Notes under the pieces: model-generated
Database searches by the model: none
Seen by the model: only the letters and a program-made list of their open reading frames with translations
What the model was told of the DNA's origin: nothing
Source of the DNA: Streptomyces chromofuscus
Lineage (GTDB): Bacteria; Actinomycetota; Actinomycetes; Streptomycetales; Streptomycetaceae
Direction: 5' to 3'
NCBI RefSeq assembly: GCF_015160875.1
Contig: NZ_CP063374.1
Span: forward strand, 4,653,501-4,717,500
Length of the DNA stretch: 64,000 bases
Part shown: positions 46,339-55,704 of the stretch, one piece after another
How the letters are laid out: every line of letters starts with the position of its first letter
Numbering within the stretch: the first letter of the stretch is position 1
Position numbers and translations under genes: made by a program

Positions 46339-47303
46339 ACGACGTGCTCGACGTCGCCCTGCGACTCCTGATCGTCTTCGGCGTCTTCCTCACCTTCCCC
46401 CTGATCATCGGCCAGACCGAGCACAAGGTGATGGCCCACATGCAGGGCCGCCTCGGCCCCATGTACGCCGGTGGCTTCCACGGCTGGGCCCAGCTCGTCG
46501 CGGACGGCGTGAAGTTCGCGCAGAAGGAGGACGTGGTCCCGGCGGGTGCCGACCGCCGCATCTTCCAGCTCGCCCCCGCCGTGGCGCTCCTGCCGTACCT
46601 CCTGGTCCTGCTGGCCATCCCGATCGGCCCCGGCGAGGGCGCGGTCGGCGAGGTCATCGACGCCGGTGTCTTCTTCGTCCTCGCGGTGATGGGCGTCGGC
46701 GTCCTCGGCTCGCTCATGGCCGGCTGGGCCAGCGCCAACAAGTTCTCCCTCCTCGGCGGCCTGCGCACCGCCGCCCAGCTGCTCGCCTACGAGCTCCCGA
46801 TGCTGCTCACCGCAGCCTCCGTCGCCATGGCGGCCGGCACGGTCTCCCTGCCCGGCATCCTCGACGCCTTCCAGTGGTGGTGGCTGCCCTGGCAGATCGT
46901 CGGCGCGATCGTCTTCTTCGTGGCGGGACTGGCCGAACTCCAGCGCCCCCCGTTCGACATGCCGGTCGCCGACTCGGAGATCATCTTCGGCGCGTACACC
47001 GAGTACACCGGCCTGCGCTTCGCCCTGTTCCTCCTCGCCGAGTACGCCGGGATCGTCGTCCTGTGCGGCCTGACCACGGTCCTCTTCCTGGGTGGCTGGC
47101 ACGGGCCCTGGGGCGCCGACGGCCTCGGCTGGTTCTGGACCCTGCTGAAGACGGCCGTCCTCGCCTTCGTCGTGATCTGGCTGCGCGTCACCTACCCCCG
47201 GTTGCGCGAGGACCAGCTCCAGAAGCTCTCCTGGACCCTCCTCGTCCCCCTCTCCCTCGCCCAGATCGCCCTCACCGGCGTCGTCAAGGTGGTGATCCAG
47301 TAG
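46335..47303 (+). CDS. nuoH: NADH-quinone oxidoreductase subunit H, second copy
   Basis: The product has 322 residues and about eight helices. QTEHKVMAHMQGRLGPMYAGG replaces the usual ERKVVAWMQLRIGPN, and LAELQRPPFDMPVADSEIIFGAYTEYTG is the conserved cavity loop. The divergence at the first motif suits a complex with an altered electron-input arm. The start is a GTG overlapping the nuoC2 stop. Confidence 0.95.
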   Translation: MNDVLDVALRLLIVFGVFLTFPLIIGQTEHKVMAHMQGRLGPMYAGGFHGWAQLVADGVKFAQKEDVVPAGADRRIFQLAPAVALLPYLLVLLAIPIGPGEGAVGEVIDAGVFFVLAVMGVGVLGSLMAGWASANKFSLLGGLRTAAQLLAYELPMLLTAASVAMAAGTVSLPGILDAFQWWWLPWQIVGAIVFFVAGLAELQRPPFDMPVADSEIIFGAYTEYTGLRFALFLLAEYAGIVVLCGLTTVLFLGGWHGPWGADGLGWFWTLLKTAVLAFVVIWLRVTYPRLREDQLQKLSWTLLVPLSLAQIALTGVVKVVIQ

Positions 47304-47305
47304 CC

Positions 47306-48049
47306 ATGGCCGAGTCTCTTCCGCCCACCCGGCCCCGCTTCCCCGGCAGCGGTCTCGCCAAGGGCCTGGCCGTCACCCTGCGCACGATGACGAAGAAGAC
47401 CGTCACCGAGCAGTACCCGGACGCCCAGCCCGACCTCCCGCCCCGTACCCGCGGTGTGATCGGCCTGTTCGAGGAGAACTGCACGGTCTGCATGCTCTGC
47501 GCCCGGGAATGCCCGGACTGGTGCATCTACATCGACTCCCACAAGGAGACGGTCCCGCCCGCCGCCCCGGGCGGCCGCGAGCGCAGCCGCAACGTCCTCG
47601 ACCGGTTCGCCATCGACTTCTCCCTGTGCATGTACTGCGGCATCTGCATCGAGGTCTGCCCTTTCGACGCCCTGTTCTGGTCCCCCGAGTTCGAGTACGC
47701 CGAGACCGACATCCGCGACCTCACCCACGAGCGCGACAAGCTGCGCGAGTGGATGTGGACGGTGCCCGCCCCGCCGGCCCTCGACCCCGGCGCGGAGGAA
47801 CCGAAGGAGATCGCCGCCGCCCGCAAGACCGCCGAGAAGCTGGCCGCCCAGCAGGAGGCGGCGACCGCCGAGACCGCCCAGCCGGACGCGACAGCCGCGC
47901 GGCCGGCCGGGCAGGACGCGACAGCCGCGCGGCCAGCCCCGACCGAGCCGCACGCCGCCGAGCAGGCACGCGCCGCCGAGCGGCCCACCCGGCCGATGGG
48001 TGAGTCCCAGCAGCAGACGGACCTGCCCCGGCAGGAGGGCCAGGAATGA
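47306..48049 (+). CDS. nuoI: NADH-quinone oxidoreductase subunit I, second copy
   Basis: The product has 247 residues. The two [4Fe-4S] motifs are complete: Cys59, 62, 65, 69 and Cys108, 111, 114, 118. A 90-residue Ala/Glu/Gln-rich tail follows, containing a short repeat (ATAARPAGQD / ATAARPAP). ATG 47306 lies two nt after the nuoH2 stop. With no NuoG in the cluster, this subunit is the natural entry point for ferredoxin electrons, which is inference. Confidence 0.95.
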   Translation: MAESLPPTRPRFPGSGLAKGLAVTLRTMTKKTVTEQYPDAQPDLPPRTRGVIGLFEENCTVCMLCARECPDWCIYIDSHKETVPPAAPGGRERSRNVLDRFAIDFSLCMYCGICIEVCPFDALFWSPEFEYAETDIRDLTHERDKLREWMWTVPAPPALDPGAEEPKEIAAARKTAEKLAAQQEAATAETAQPDATAARPAGQDATAARPAPTEPHAAEQARAAERPTRPMGESQQQTDLPRQEGQE

Positions 48050-48684
48050 CACTTGCAGCCGCCACCACCCTCGGGACGGGCGCCGCGAGCATCGCCGCCG
48101 ACAGCCCCGGCTTCCTCTCCCCGACCGGCGTGGAGATCGCCTTCCTCCTGGTCGGCGTGGTCACCTTCGGCGCCGCGATCGTCACCGTCACCACCCGGCA
48201 GCTGGTGCACGCCGCCCTGTGGCTGGTGGTGACCCTCGGCGGTCTCGCCGTCGAGTACCTCCTGCTCACCGCCGAGTTCATCGCCTGGGTACAGGTGCTG
48301 ATCTACGTCGGCTCCGTCGTCGTCCTCCTCCTGTTCGGCCTGATGCTCACCAAGGCGCCCATCGGCCGCTCCCCGGACGCCGACTCCGGCAACCGCTGGG
48401 CCGCCCTCACCGTGGCCGTCACCACGGCCGCCGCCCTGGTCTGGGTCGTCGTCGACGCCTTCCGCACGACCTGGATCGACCTGGACGGCGCTCCCGCCGG
48501 CTCCACCGAAGTCACCGGCAGCGCCCTCTTCCGGAACTGGGTCCTCCCCTTCGAGGCCCTCTCCGTCCTCCTGCTCGCCGCCCTGGTCGGTGCGATCGTC
48601 CTGTCCCGCAAGGCGAAGGCCGACGCGGCGACCGACACCGCGCGCGTCCCCGGCCCGTCGACCGGCAAGGACGGTGCCCGCTGA
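48046..48684 (+). CDS. nuoJ: NADH-quinone oxidoreductase subunit J, second copy
   Basis: The product has 212 residues and five helices. EFIAWVQVLIYVGSVVVLLLFGLML is the conserved third helix. The start overlaps the nuoI2 stop (ATGA), and the end overlaps the nuoK2 ATG by one nt. Confidence 0.94.
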   Translation: MTLAAATTLGTGAASIAADSPGFLSPTGVEIAFLLVGVVTFGAAIVTVTTRQLVHAALWLVVTLGGLAVEYLLLTAEFIAWVQVLIYVGSVVVLLLFGLMLTKAPIGRSPDADSGNRWAALTVAVTTAAALVWVVVDAFRTTWIDLDGAPAGSTEVTGSALFRNWVLPFEALSVLLLAALVGAIVLSRKAKADAATDTARVPGPSTGKDGAR

Positions 48685-49076
48685 TGCACCTCGCCTACCC
48701 AGCCGTTCTCTCCGCCCTCCTGTTCTGCACCGGCCTGTACGGCGTCCTGGCCCGCCGCAACGCGATCCTGGTGCTGATGTCGGTCGAGCTGATGCTCAAC
48801 GCCGTCAACCTCAACCTGGTCGCCTTCGACGTGTGGCTCAGCAGGGCCGCCGAGGAGACCCTGCACTCCGGCCAGGCCCTGACCCTGTTCACCATCACCA
48901 TCGCGGCCGCCGAGATCGGCATCGGCCTCGCGATCGTCCTCGCCGTCCACCGCAACCGCGGCACCTCCGACATCGACAAGCTCCGCGACACCGCCGAGGG
49001 CCACGAGACCGACGGACCCGACGGCGAGGCCCACACGGCCGAGCCGGACGCCGAGAAGGCCGAGGCCACCGCGTGA
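48684..49076 (+). CDS. nuoK: NADH-quinone oxidoreductase subunit K, second copy
   Basis: The product has 130 residues: a three-helix core with MSVELMLNAVNLNLVAFDVW and AAAEIGIGLAIVLAVHRNR, including the buried Glu residues, followed by a 30-residue acidic tail. ATG 48684 shares its A with the nuoJ2 stop. The stop overlaps the GTG of nuoL2. Confidence 0.95.
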   Translation: MHLAYPAVLSALLFCTGLYGVLARRNAILVLMSVELMLNAVNLNLVAFDVWLSRAAEETLHSGQALTLFTITIAAAEIGIGLAIVLAVHRNRGTSDIDKLRDTAEGHETDGPDGEAHTAEPDAEKAEATA

Positions 49077-51067
49077 CCACCACGACCCTCGCTTACCTCG
49101 TTCCCCTCCTTCCCTTCCTGGGCGCGGCCACGGGGCTGCTCGTCGGCCGTACGGGCCCCGGCTTCGTCCGGCCGATCGCCGTCCTGCCGACGCTCGCCTC
49201 GCTCGTCCTCGCCGTGCTGGTGGCCGTACGTCAGGGCGGTGACGAGTCCATCGACTCCGCCACGGAGCTCACGCCCACCGGCTCGGTCCCGATCGAGCTC
49301 GCCCTGTACATCGACGGCTTCGCCGCCCTCGTCGCCGTCCTGGTGGCGTTCGTCGCGCTCTGCGTGCAGATCTACTCGACCGGCTATCTGCAGGACGACC
49401 CGCGCTACCCCTCGTACGCGGCGCTCGTCTCCCTGTTCACCTCCGCGATGCTCCTCGTCGTCTACTCGGGCGACCTGATCGTGCTGCTGGTCGGCTGGGA
49501 AGTGATGGGCATCTGCTCCTACTTCCTGGTCGGGCACTACTGGGAGACCCCGGAGGCCCGCGCCGCCTCCCTGAAGGCCTTCCTGGTCACCAAGCTCGGT
49601 GACGTCCCCTTCCTGATCGGCCTGTTCGCCCTCGCCGTCGATGCCGGGTCGTTCCGCATCACGCGGGTACTCGGCGCGGTCGCGAGCGGCGGACTCGACC
49701 ACCCCACTCTGATCGCCCTGCTGCTCCTGGCCGGTGTCGCGGGCAAGTCGGCGCAGTTCCCGTTGCACACCTGGCTCCCCGATGCGATGGCGGGTCCCAC
49801 GCCCGTCTCCGCGCTGATCCACGCGGCGACGATGGTCGCCGCCGGCGTCTACTTCGTCGCCCGGCTTCTCCCCGTCTTCCAGGCCTCGGCGGCCGCGATG
49901 GTCGTCCTCGCCGTGATGGCAGCGGTCACCATGGCCGGTTCGGGACTCGCCGCGCTCGCCCAGGACGACATCAAGCGCGTCCTCGCGTACTCGACGATCG
50001 GCCAGCTCGGCTACATGACCGGCGCGCTCGCCGTCGGCGACCGCGGTGCCGCCGTCTTCCACCTCCTGTCCCACGGCGCCTTCAAAGCGCTGCTGTTCCT
50101 CGCGGCGGGCGTGATCATCCACGCCGCCGGCACCAACTCGCTGGCCGCCATGTCCCGCATGGGCGGCCTGCGCGACCGCGTCCCCGACGCCTACTGGACG
50201 ATGACCGTGGCGCTCCTCGCCCTCGCCGCGATCCCGCCCTTCAGCGGCTTCTTCTCCAAGGAGTCCGTCCTCGGCGCCGCCGAGCACGTCACCACCGGCC
50301 ACACGGAGCACGTCCCCAGCGTCGCCGGCTGGATCGTCCTGGTCGCCGGCCTGCTGACGGCCCTGCTCACCGCCGCGTACGCGATGCGTCTGTGGCTGCT
50401 CGCCTTCCGGGGCCACGGCGCCGAGGCCCCGGACCACGGCAGGCAGCCCCTGGCGATGACCGTGGTCCTGTGGGTGCTCGCCGCGCCCTCACTGGCCCTG
50501 GGCGGGCTGGCCTACCAGTCGCTGCCCGGCTGGTTCGACGGCGGCGAGCTGACCCCGACCCTCACCACGTCCGTGCTGGGCACGGGCCTGGCCCTGGTCG
50601 GCGGCCTCGTCACCTACGCCGCCTGGCGGCACACCAGCGCGCGCACGGCCCGCGTCCCGCTGGGCGCGGTGGCCGCCCATCCGGAAGCGGACGCCGCGCA
50701 GGTCGAGGCCGAGGCCATCGCCAGCCACGAACCCGCCTTCGGCGACGTGGCTTACGCACGCGACCCGGCGGATCCCGCACGGCTGCTGCTCGGCCCGCTG
50801 CACCGGCACGCCGCCGGCGGCTTCCACCTGGACGCCGTGTACTCGGCGCTGTTCGTCCGCCCGGTCCTGGGCGGCGCCAGTCTGGTGCGGTTCCTGGACC
50901 GCGAGGTCGTCGACACCTACGTCAGCGGGGCGGGCGTGCTGCCCCGCTGGCTGGGAGCCGCCGTACGGCGTGCCCAGACCGGCAACGTGCAGACCTATGT
51001 GAGCGCGCTGCTCGCCGGCACCGTCGTCCTGGTGGTCGCCGTCCTCCTCGTCGCCACGGGAGCGTGA
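49073..51067 (+). CDS. nuoL: NADH-quinone oxidoreductase subunit L, second copy
   Basis: The product has 664 residues, an Mrp-like proton-pumping subunit. VGWEVMGICSYFLVGHYW, FPLHTWLPDAMAGPTPVSALIHAATMVAAGVY and DDIKRVLAYSTIGQLGYM are present. The start is GTG 49073, overlapping the nuoK2 stop. It has a long amphipathic C-terminal segment as in other NuoL proteins. Confidence 0.95.
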   Translation: MTTTTLAYLVPLLPFLGAATGLLVGRTGPGFVRPIAVLPTLASLVLAVLVAVRQGGDESIDSATELTPTGSVPIELALYIDGFAALVAVLVAFVALCVQIYSTGYLQDDPRYPSYAALVSLFTSAMLLVVYSGDLIVLLVGWEVMGICSYFLVGHYWETPEARAASLKAFLVTKLGDVPFLIGLFALAVDAGSFRITRVLGAVASGGLDHPTLIALLLLAGVAGKSAQFPLHTWLPDAMAGPTPVSALIHAATMVAAGVYFVARLLPVFQASAAAMVVLAVMAAVTMAGSGLAALAQDDIKRVLAYSTIGQLGYMTGALAVGDRGAAVFHLLSHGAFKALLFLAAGVIIHAAGTNSLAAMSRMGGLRDRVPDAYWTMTVALLALAAIPPFSGFFSKESVLGAAEHVTTGHTEHVPSVAGWIVLVAGLLTALLTAAYAMRLWLLAFRGHGAEAPDHGRQPLAMTVVLWVLAAPSLALGGLAYQSLPGWFDGGELTPTLTTSVLGTGLALVGGLVTYAAWRHTSARTARVPLGAVAAHPEADAAQVEAEAIASHEPAFGDVAYARDPADPARLLLGPLHRHAAGGFHLDAVYSALFVRPVLGGASLVRFLDREVVDTYVSGAGVLPRWLGAAVRRAQTGNVQTYVSALLAGTVVLVVAVLLVATGA

Positions 51068-51073
51068 GCAGGC

Positions 51074-52648
51074 GTGATCGATATCAACGAGTCCGTGATG
51101 CAGTTCCTTCTCGCGTTCGTCGTCGTCGGCCCGCTCCTCGGAGCCGTCGCCGCTCTCCTGCCCGCCCCGCCCGGACTGCAGGGGAAGTCGCCCGAGCAGG
51201 CGGTGCTGCGGCACGGTGTCACCGTCACCGGCGCGGTCCTCGTCGCGGCGATCGTCCTCGCGCTCGGCTTCGACCACGACCAGCCGTCGAAGATGCAGGC
51301 CGGCACGGACATCAGCTGGATTCCCGCACTCGACGTGCGGATCCACCTCGGCGTCGACGGCATTTCCCTCCCCCTTGTCGTCCTGACCGCGCTGCTGACC
51401 TTCCTCTGCGCGCTCTACTCGTACTTCAAGATGCCTGCGGGCCCGACCCCGAAGGCGTTCGTCGCACTGCTGCTCGTGCTGGAGTCCGGCACCCTCGCCA
51501 CTTTCGCCGTCCTCGACCTGCTGCTGTTCTTCCTCGCCTTCGAGATGGTCCTGATCCCGATGTACTTCCTCATCGCCCGCTGGGGCGGCGAGGGGCGGAC
51601 GCAGGCCGCCTGGAAGTTCATCCTCTACACGCTGCTCGGTTCCGTGGTCATGCTGCTCGGCCTGCTCCTGATCGGAATCACGGCGGGCACATTCGACATG
51701 GTGGCACTCGCCACTGACAACGGCCGGTCGCTGACCACATCCGTGCAGGTCGTTGCGGTTTTGGCGGTCGGGATCGGGCTCGCGGTCAAGACTCCGATGT
51801 GGCCGCTGCACAGCTGGCTGCCGGACGCCCACACCGCCGCCCCGACCGTCGGCTCGGTCCTGCTGGCCGGCGTACTGCTGAAGATGGGCACGTACGGTTT
51901 CGTCCGGATTCTGCTGCCGGTCGCGCCGGACGGACTCCGCACCTTCGCCCCGTATCTCGCGGCCTTCGCCGTCGTCGGGATCATCTACGGATCGCTGGCC
52001 TGCCTCGCCCTCGCCAAGCAGGGCGCCAAGGGCGATCTCAAGCGCCTCATCGCCTACTCCTCCGTGGGCCACATGGGCTTCGTCCTGCTCGGCATCGCCA
52101 CCATGACCCCGACCGGCGTGAACGGCGCCCTGTTCGCCAACATCGCCCACGGCCTCATCACCGGCCTGCTGTTCTTCCTGGTCGGCGCCCTGAAGGACCG
52201 CACCGGCACCACCGACCTCGACGCCCTGGCGGACAAGACCGGCGCCGCGCTGTACGGGAAGGCCCCCCGCTTCGGCGGCCTGCTCGCCTTCGGCGCCGTC
52301 GCCTCCCTCGGTCTGCCGGGCCTCGCCGGGTTCTGGGGCGAGATGCTGGCGATGTTCGGCGCGTTCCAGCCCGCCGCGGGCCTCAGCCGCCCGGCCTTCC
52401 TCACCTTCACGGCGATCGCCGCGTTCGGCACCCTGCTGACCGCCGCGTACCTGCTCGTCGTGGTCCGCCGGGTCTGCATGGGCGTCGTACCGCAGGACGC
52501 ACCCGGGCTCGCCGACGTACACACCTACGAGTACGCCGCGTGGGCCCCGCTGGTCGTCCTCACCGTCGTCGCCGGACTCTGGCCCAAGGCACTGCTCGGC
52601 CTGACCGACCCGGCCGTGCAGCAGCTCCTCGCAGGAGGCACCCGATGA
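51074..52648 (+). CDS. nuoM: NADH-quinone oxidoreductase subunit M, second copy
   Basis: The product has 524 residues, with FEMVLIPMYFLIARWGGEG, TPMWPLHSWLPDAHTAAPTVGSVLLAGVLLKMGTYG and DLKRLIAYSSVGHMGFV. The start is GTG 51074, six nt after the nuoL2 stop, with AGCAGGC as weak ribosome site. The end overlaps the nuoN2 ATG. Confidence 0.95.
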   Translation: MIDINESVMQFLLAFVVVGPLLGAVAALLPAPPGLQGKSPEQAVLRHGVTVTGAVLVAAIVLALGFDHDQPSKMQAGTDISWIPALDVRIHLGVDGISLPLVVLTALLTFLCALYSYFKMPAGPTPKAFVALLLVLESGTLATFAVLDLLLFFLAFEMVLIPMYFLIARWGGEGRTQAAWKFILYTLLGSVVMLLGLLLIGITAGTFDMVALATDNGRSLTTSVQVVAVLAVGIGLAVKTPMWPLHSWLPDAHTAAPTVGSVLLAGVLLKMGTYGFVRILLPVAPDGLRTFAPYLAAFAVVGIIYGSLACLALAKQGAKGDLKRLIAYSSVGHMGFVLLGIATMTPTGVNGALFANIAHGLITGLLFFLVGALKDRTGTTDLDALADKTGAALYGKAPRFGGLLAFGAVASLGLPGLAGFWGEMLAMFGAFQPAAGLSRPAFLTFTAIAAFGTLLTAAYLLVVVRRVCMGVVPQDAPGLADVHTYEYAAWAPLVVLTVVAGLWPKALLGLTDPAVQQLLAGGTR

Positions 52649-54168
52649 GCTCCCTGGCCCAGCCGTCGGCCGAGTCCGTGGTCCAGTCCGTCGACTGGCT
52701 CGCCATCGCGCCGCCCACCGTCGCGGCCGTGGTCGCCCTCGCGGTCCTGGTCGCCGACCTGTTCGTCGGGGACGCCAAGAAGGCGCTCCTCGGATGGGTC
52801 TCCGTGGCAGGACTGGCCGTGTCCACGGTGCTGCTGCTGCCCCTCCTGGGCGGCGACCGGTCCACGTTCTGCCTCGCCGGCGACGCCGACGTGTGCAGCT
52901 ACACGGCGGACCCGTTCACGCTGGTCATCCAGTTCCTGGTTCTCGGCGGCGCGCTGCTGGCGGCCCTGCTGTCCGTCACGGCCCTCAAGGACGCGCGCGG
53001 GGGGCTCCCCGAGGGCGAGTTCTGGTTCCTGCTGCTCTCCTCCGCGGCCGGCGCCGCCCTGCTGCCGGCCTCCCGGGACCTCGCGACGCTGATCGTCGCC
53101 CTGGAGGTCGCCTCCCTGCCCGCGTTCGCTCTCGTCGGCATACGGCACAGCGACAAGAGGTCCTCCGAGGCGGCCCTGAAGTTCTTCCTGTCGTCGGTCA
53201 CCGCGACCGCCGTCAGCCTCATGGGCATCAGCTTCGTGTACGCCGCCACCGGCAGCCTCTATCTCACCCAGATCGCCGAGCGCATCCGTGACGCCGACGG
53301 ACAGCTGTACACCCTCGCCCAGACCGGCGTCGTGCTCACCCTCATCGGCTTCGCCTTCAAGACGGCCGCCGTGCCCTTCCACTTCTGGGTGCCCGACACC
53401 TACGTGGGCGCCCCGCTGCCGGTCGCGGCCTACCTCTCGGTGGTGGGCAAGGCGGTCGGCTTCACCGGGCTGATCCTCGTCACGGTCATCGCCTTCCCGT
53501 CGTACGCCGACGTCTGGGGCCCCGCACTCGCCGTGCTGGCCGCCCTCACCATGACCGTCGGCAACGTCGGAGCCCTCCGACAGCAGGGCACGCGCGCGTA
53601 CAGCGCGGTACGCCTGCTCGCCTGGTCGTCCGTCGGCCAGGCCGGCTACCTACTGGTGCCGATCGCCGCCGCCGCGTACTCCGGCGACGCCGAGCACTCG
53701 ATCGGCTCCACGGTCGCCTACGCGCTCATGTACGCCGCCGTGAACCTGGGCGCCTTCGCGGTGGCCGCGCTGGTCGGCCGTACAAGGGCGCTGAACCGCG
53801 TCAGCGACTACCGGGGCCTGTACGCCGCCAACCCGGTGACCGCGCTGCTGATGGCCTTCTTCCTGCTCTGTCTGGCCGGACTGCCACCGGGCATCATCGG
53901 CCTGTTCGCCAAGGTCACCGTCTTCTCCGCGGCCGTCGGCGCGGGCCTCGGCTGGCTGGCCGTGGTGATGGCCGTCAACGTGGTGATCGCGCTGTTCTAC
54001 TACCTCCAATGGACGGCCCTGCTGTTCCGCGCGCCCGAGGGGGAGCCCGCCAAGCACCTCGTCCCGGCGCCGCTGACTGCCGCGCTCGCGCTGACCGCCG
54101 TCCTCGGCATCGTCCTGTCCGGAGCACCCCAACTGGTGCTGCGCTTCGCCGACACCGGACTCTTCTAG
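52645..54168 (+). CDS. nuoN: NADH-quinone oxidoreductase subunit N, second copy
   Basis: The product has 507 residues, an Mrp-like subunit with KTAAVPFHFWVPDTYVGAPLPVAAYLSVVGKAVGF and RLLAWSSVGQAGYLLVP. ATG 52645 overlaps the nuoM2 stop. It closes the second cluster; htpX follows after 171 nt, which contain only a weak GTGCG/CGCAC hairpin. Confidence 0.95.
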   Translation: MSSLAQPSAESVVQSVDWLAIAPPTVAAVVALAVLVADLFVGDAKKALLGWVSVAGLAVSTVLLLPLLGGDRSTFCLAGDADVCSYTADPFTLVIQFLVLGGALLAALLSVTALKDARGGLPEGEFWFLLLSSAAGAALLPASRDLATLIVALEVASLPAFALVGIRHSDKRSSEAALKFFLSSVTATAVSLMGISFVYAATGSLYLTQIAERIRDADGQLYTLAQTGVVLTLIGFAFKTAAVPFHFWVPDTYVGAPLPVAAYLSVVGKAVGFTGLILVTVIAFPSYADVWGPALAVLAALTMTVGNVGALRQQGTRAYSAVRLLAWSSVGQAGYLLVPIAAAAYSGDAEHSIGSTVAYALMYAAVNLGAFAVAALVGRTRALNRVSDYRGLYAANPVTALLMAFFLLCLAGLPPGIIGLFAKVTVFSAAVGAGLGWLAVVMAVNVVIALFYYLQWTALLFRAPEGEPAKHLVPAPLTAALALTAVLGIVLSGAPQLVLRFADTGLF

Positions 54169-54339
54169 GCCCCTCACCCGGACGGCCCACGTGCGGCGCC
54201 CCACGCACAAGGGAACTAGTGCCCCTCGCCTCGCGTTGTCCCAAGCGGGAGGGTCCACTGGACGTGTCATCACGGCACCAGCGGGACCGTAGATCAACTA
54301 GCAAAGGGTTCCCCTGCTGCACCACTTGGAGGGCGTACC

Positions 54340-55203
54340 GTGCACCGCCGGCACAACGGGCTCAGGACCGCAGTACTCCTCGGGGGACTGTCCGCACTCA
54401 TCATCCTCATCGGCAGCTTCTTCGGGCGGGCCGGCCTGGTCGTCGCCGTCCTGATCGCGCTGGGTACGAACGCGTACGCCTATTGGAACAGCGACAAGCT
54501 GGCCCTGCGCGCGATGAGGGCCCGTCCGGTGAGCGAGTTCGAGGCTCCCGCGCTGTACCGCATGGTCCGCGACCTCTCCACGCAGGCCCGCCAGCCCATG
54601 CCCCGCCTGTACATCTCCCCGACGGAGGCGCCGAACGCCTTCGCGACCGGCCGCAACCCGCGCAACGCCGCCGTGTGCTGCACCGAGGGCATCCTGCGCA
54701 TCCTGGACGAGCGGGAGCTGCGCGGTGTCATCGGCCACGAGCTCAGCCACGTCTACAACCGCGACATCCTCATCTCCTCGGTCGCCGGCGCCCTCGCCTC
54801 CGTGATCATGTTCCTGGTCAACTTCGCCTGGCTGATCCCGATCGGCCGCTCCGACGACGACGACGGCCCCGGCCTCCTCGGCATGCTCCTGATCCTGATC
54901 CTGGGCCCGCTCGCCGCCTCCCTCATCCAGCTGGCCATCAGCCGCTCCCGCGAGTACGAGGCCGACGCCTCCGGCGCCCAGCTCACCGGCGACCCGCTCG
55001 CCCTCGCGGGCGCGTTGCGCAAGCTGGAGGCCGGCACCAAGCAACTCCCGCTGCCCCCCGAGCCCCGGATCGAGACCGCGAGCCACATGATGATCGCGAA
55101 CCCGTTCCGCCCCGGCCAGGGACTGTCCAAGATGTTCTCCACGCACCCGCCCATGGCCGAGCGCATCGCTCGCCTCGAACAGATGGCAGGTCGGCGCCCG
55201 TGA
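54340..55203 (+). CDS. htpX: Protease HtpX homologue
   Basis: This is a membrane zinc protease for quality control of damaged membrane proteins. The product has 287 residues, two N-terminal helices (residues 10-47), the zinc motif HELSH at 133-137, two more helices, and SREYEADASGAQLTG with the third zinc ligand. The end has FSTHPPMAERIARLEQM, the HtpX C-terminus. It starts with GTG and overlaps the yccF-like gene by four nt. Confidence 0.95.
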   Translation: MHRRHNGLRTAVLLGGLSALIILIGSFFGRAGLVVAVLIALGTNAYAYWNSDKLALRAMRARPVSEFEAPALYRMVRDLSTQARQPMPRLYISPTEAPNAFATGRNPRNAAVCCTEGILRILDERELRGVIGHELSHVYNRDILISSVAGALASVIMFLVNFAWLIPIGRSDDDDGPGLLGMLLILILGPLAASLIQLAISRSREYEADASGAQLTGDPLALAGALRKLEAGTKQLPLPPEPRIETASHMMIANPFRPGQGLSKMFSTHPPMAERIARLEQMAGRRP

Positions 55204-55595
55204 AAACCATCCTGAACGTCATATGGCTCGTGCTCAGCGGCTTCTGGCTGTTCCTCGGCTACCTGCTGGCAGGCGTGCTGCTGTGCATCACCATCATCGG
55301 CATCCCGTTCGGTATCGCCGCGTTCCGCATCGGCGTCTACGCCCTGTGGCCCTTCGGGAAGACGACGGTCGAGCGCCGCGACGCGGGAGCCCCGTCCTGC
55401 ATCGGCAACGTGCTGTGGCTGATCCTGGCGGGCTGGTGGCTGGCCCTCGCCCACATCGTCACCGGCATCGCGCTGTGCGTCTCGATCATCGGCATCCCGC
55501 TCGGCATCGCCAACTTCAAGCTCATCCCGGTCTCGCTGCTGCCCTTCGGGCGCGAGATCGTCTCGACGGACAGGCCGTTCGCGGCGGGCTGGTGA
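55200..55595 (+). CDS. yccF: YccF-domain membrane protein
   Basis: The product has 131 residues and four helices made of two copies of the YccF (DUF307) unit: IIGIPFGIAAFRIGVYALWPFGKTTV and IIGIPLGIANFKLIPVSLLPFGREIV. The function is unknown. The GTG overlaps the htpX stop (GTGA), so the two are translationally coupled and may act in membrane stress. Confidence 0.92.
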   Translation: MKTILNVIWLVLSGFWLFLGYLLAGVLLCITIIGIPFGIAAFRIGVYALWPFGKTTVERRDAGAPSCIGNVLWLILAGWWLALAHIVTGIALCVSIIGIPLGIANFKLIPVSLLPFGREIVSTDRPFAAGW

Positions 55596-55600
55596 CGGCA

Positions 55601-55623
55601 GGCCCGAGCGCCGGACTCGGGCC
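55601..55623 (+). terminator. Hairpin after htpX-yccF
   Basis: GGCCCGAG / CTCGGGCC forms an 8-bp stem with a 7-nt loop, five nt after the yccF stop. A clear T tract is absent. Confidence 0.55.
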
Positions 55624-55704
55624 GGCGGCTCCCCCGGTTTCCCACAGACGCAGGGTGGTCCACAGGTCGGGACCATTGTCAGTGCTGCCTTGCATCATGA
55701 ACCC

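Noticed and set aside
46300..46340. Search for a hidden nuoD between nuoC2 and nuoH2
   Set aside because: NuoH2 starts inside the end of nuoC2 and no GPQHPxTHG motif is present in any frame there.
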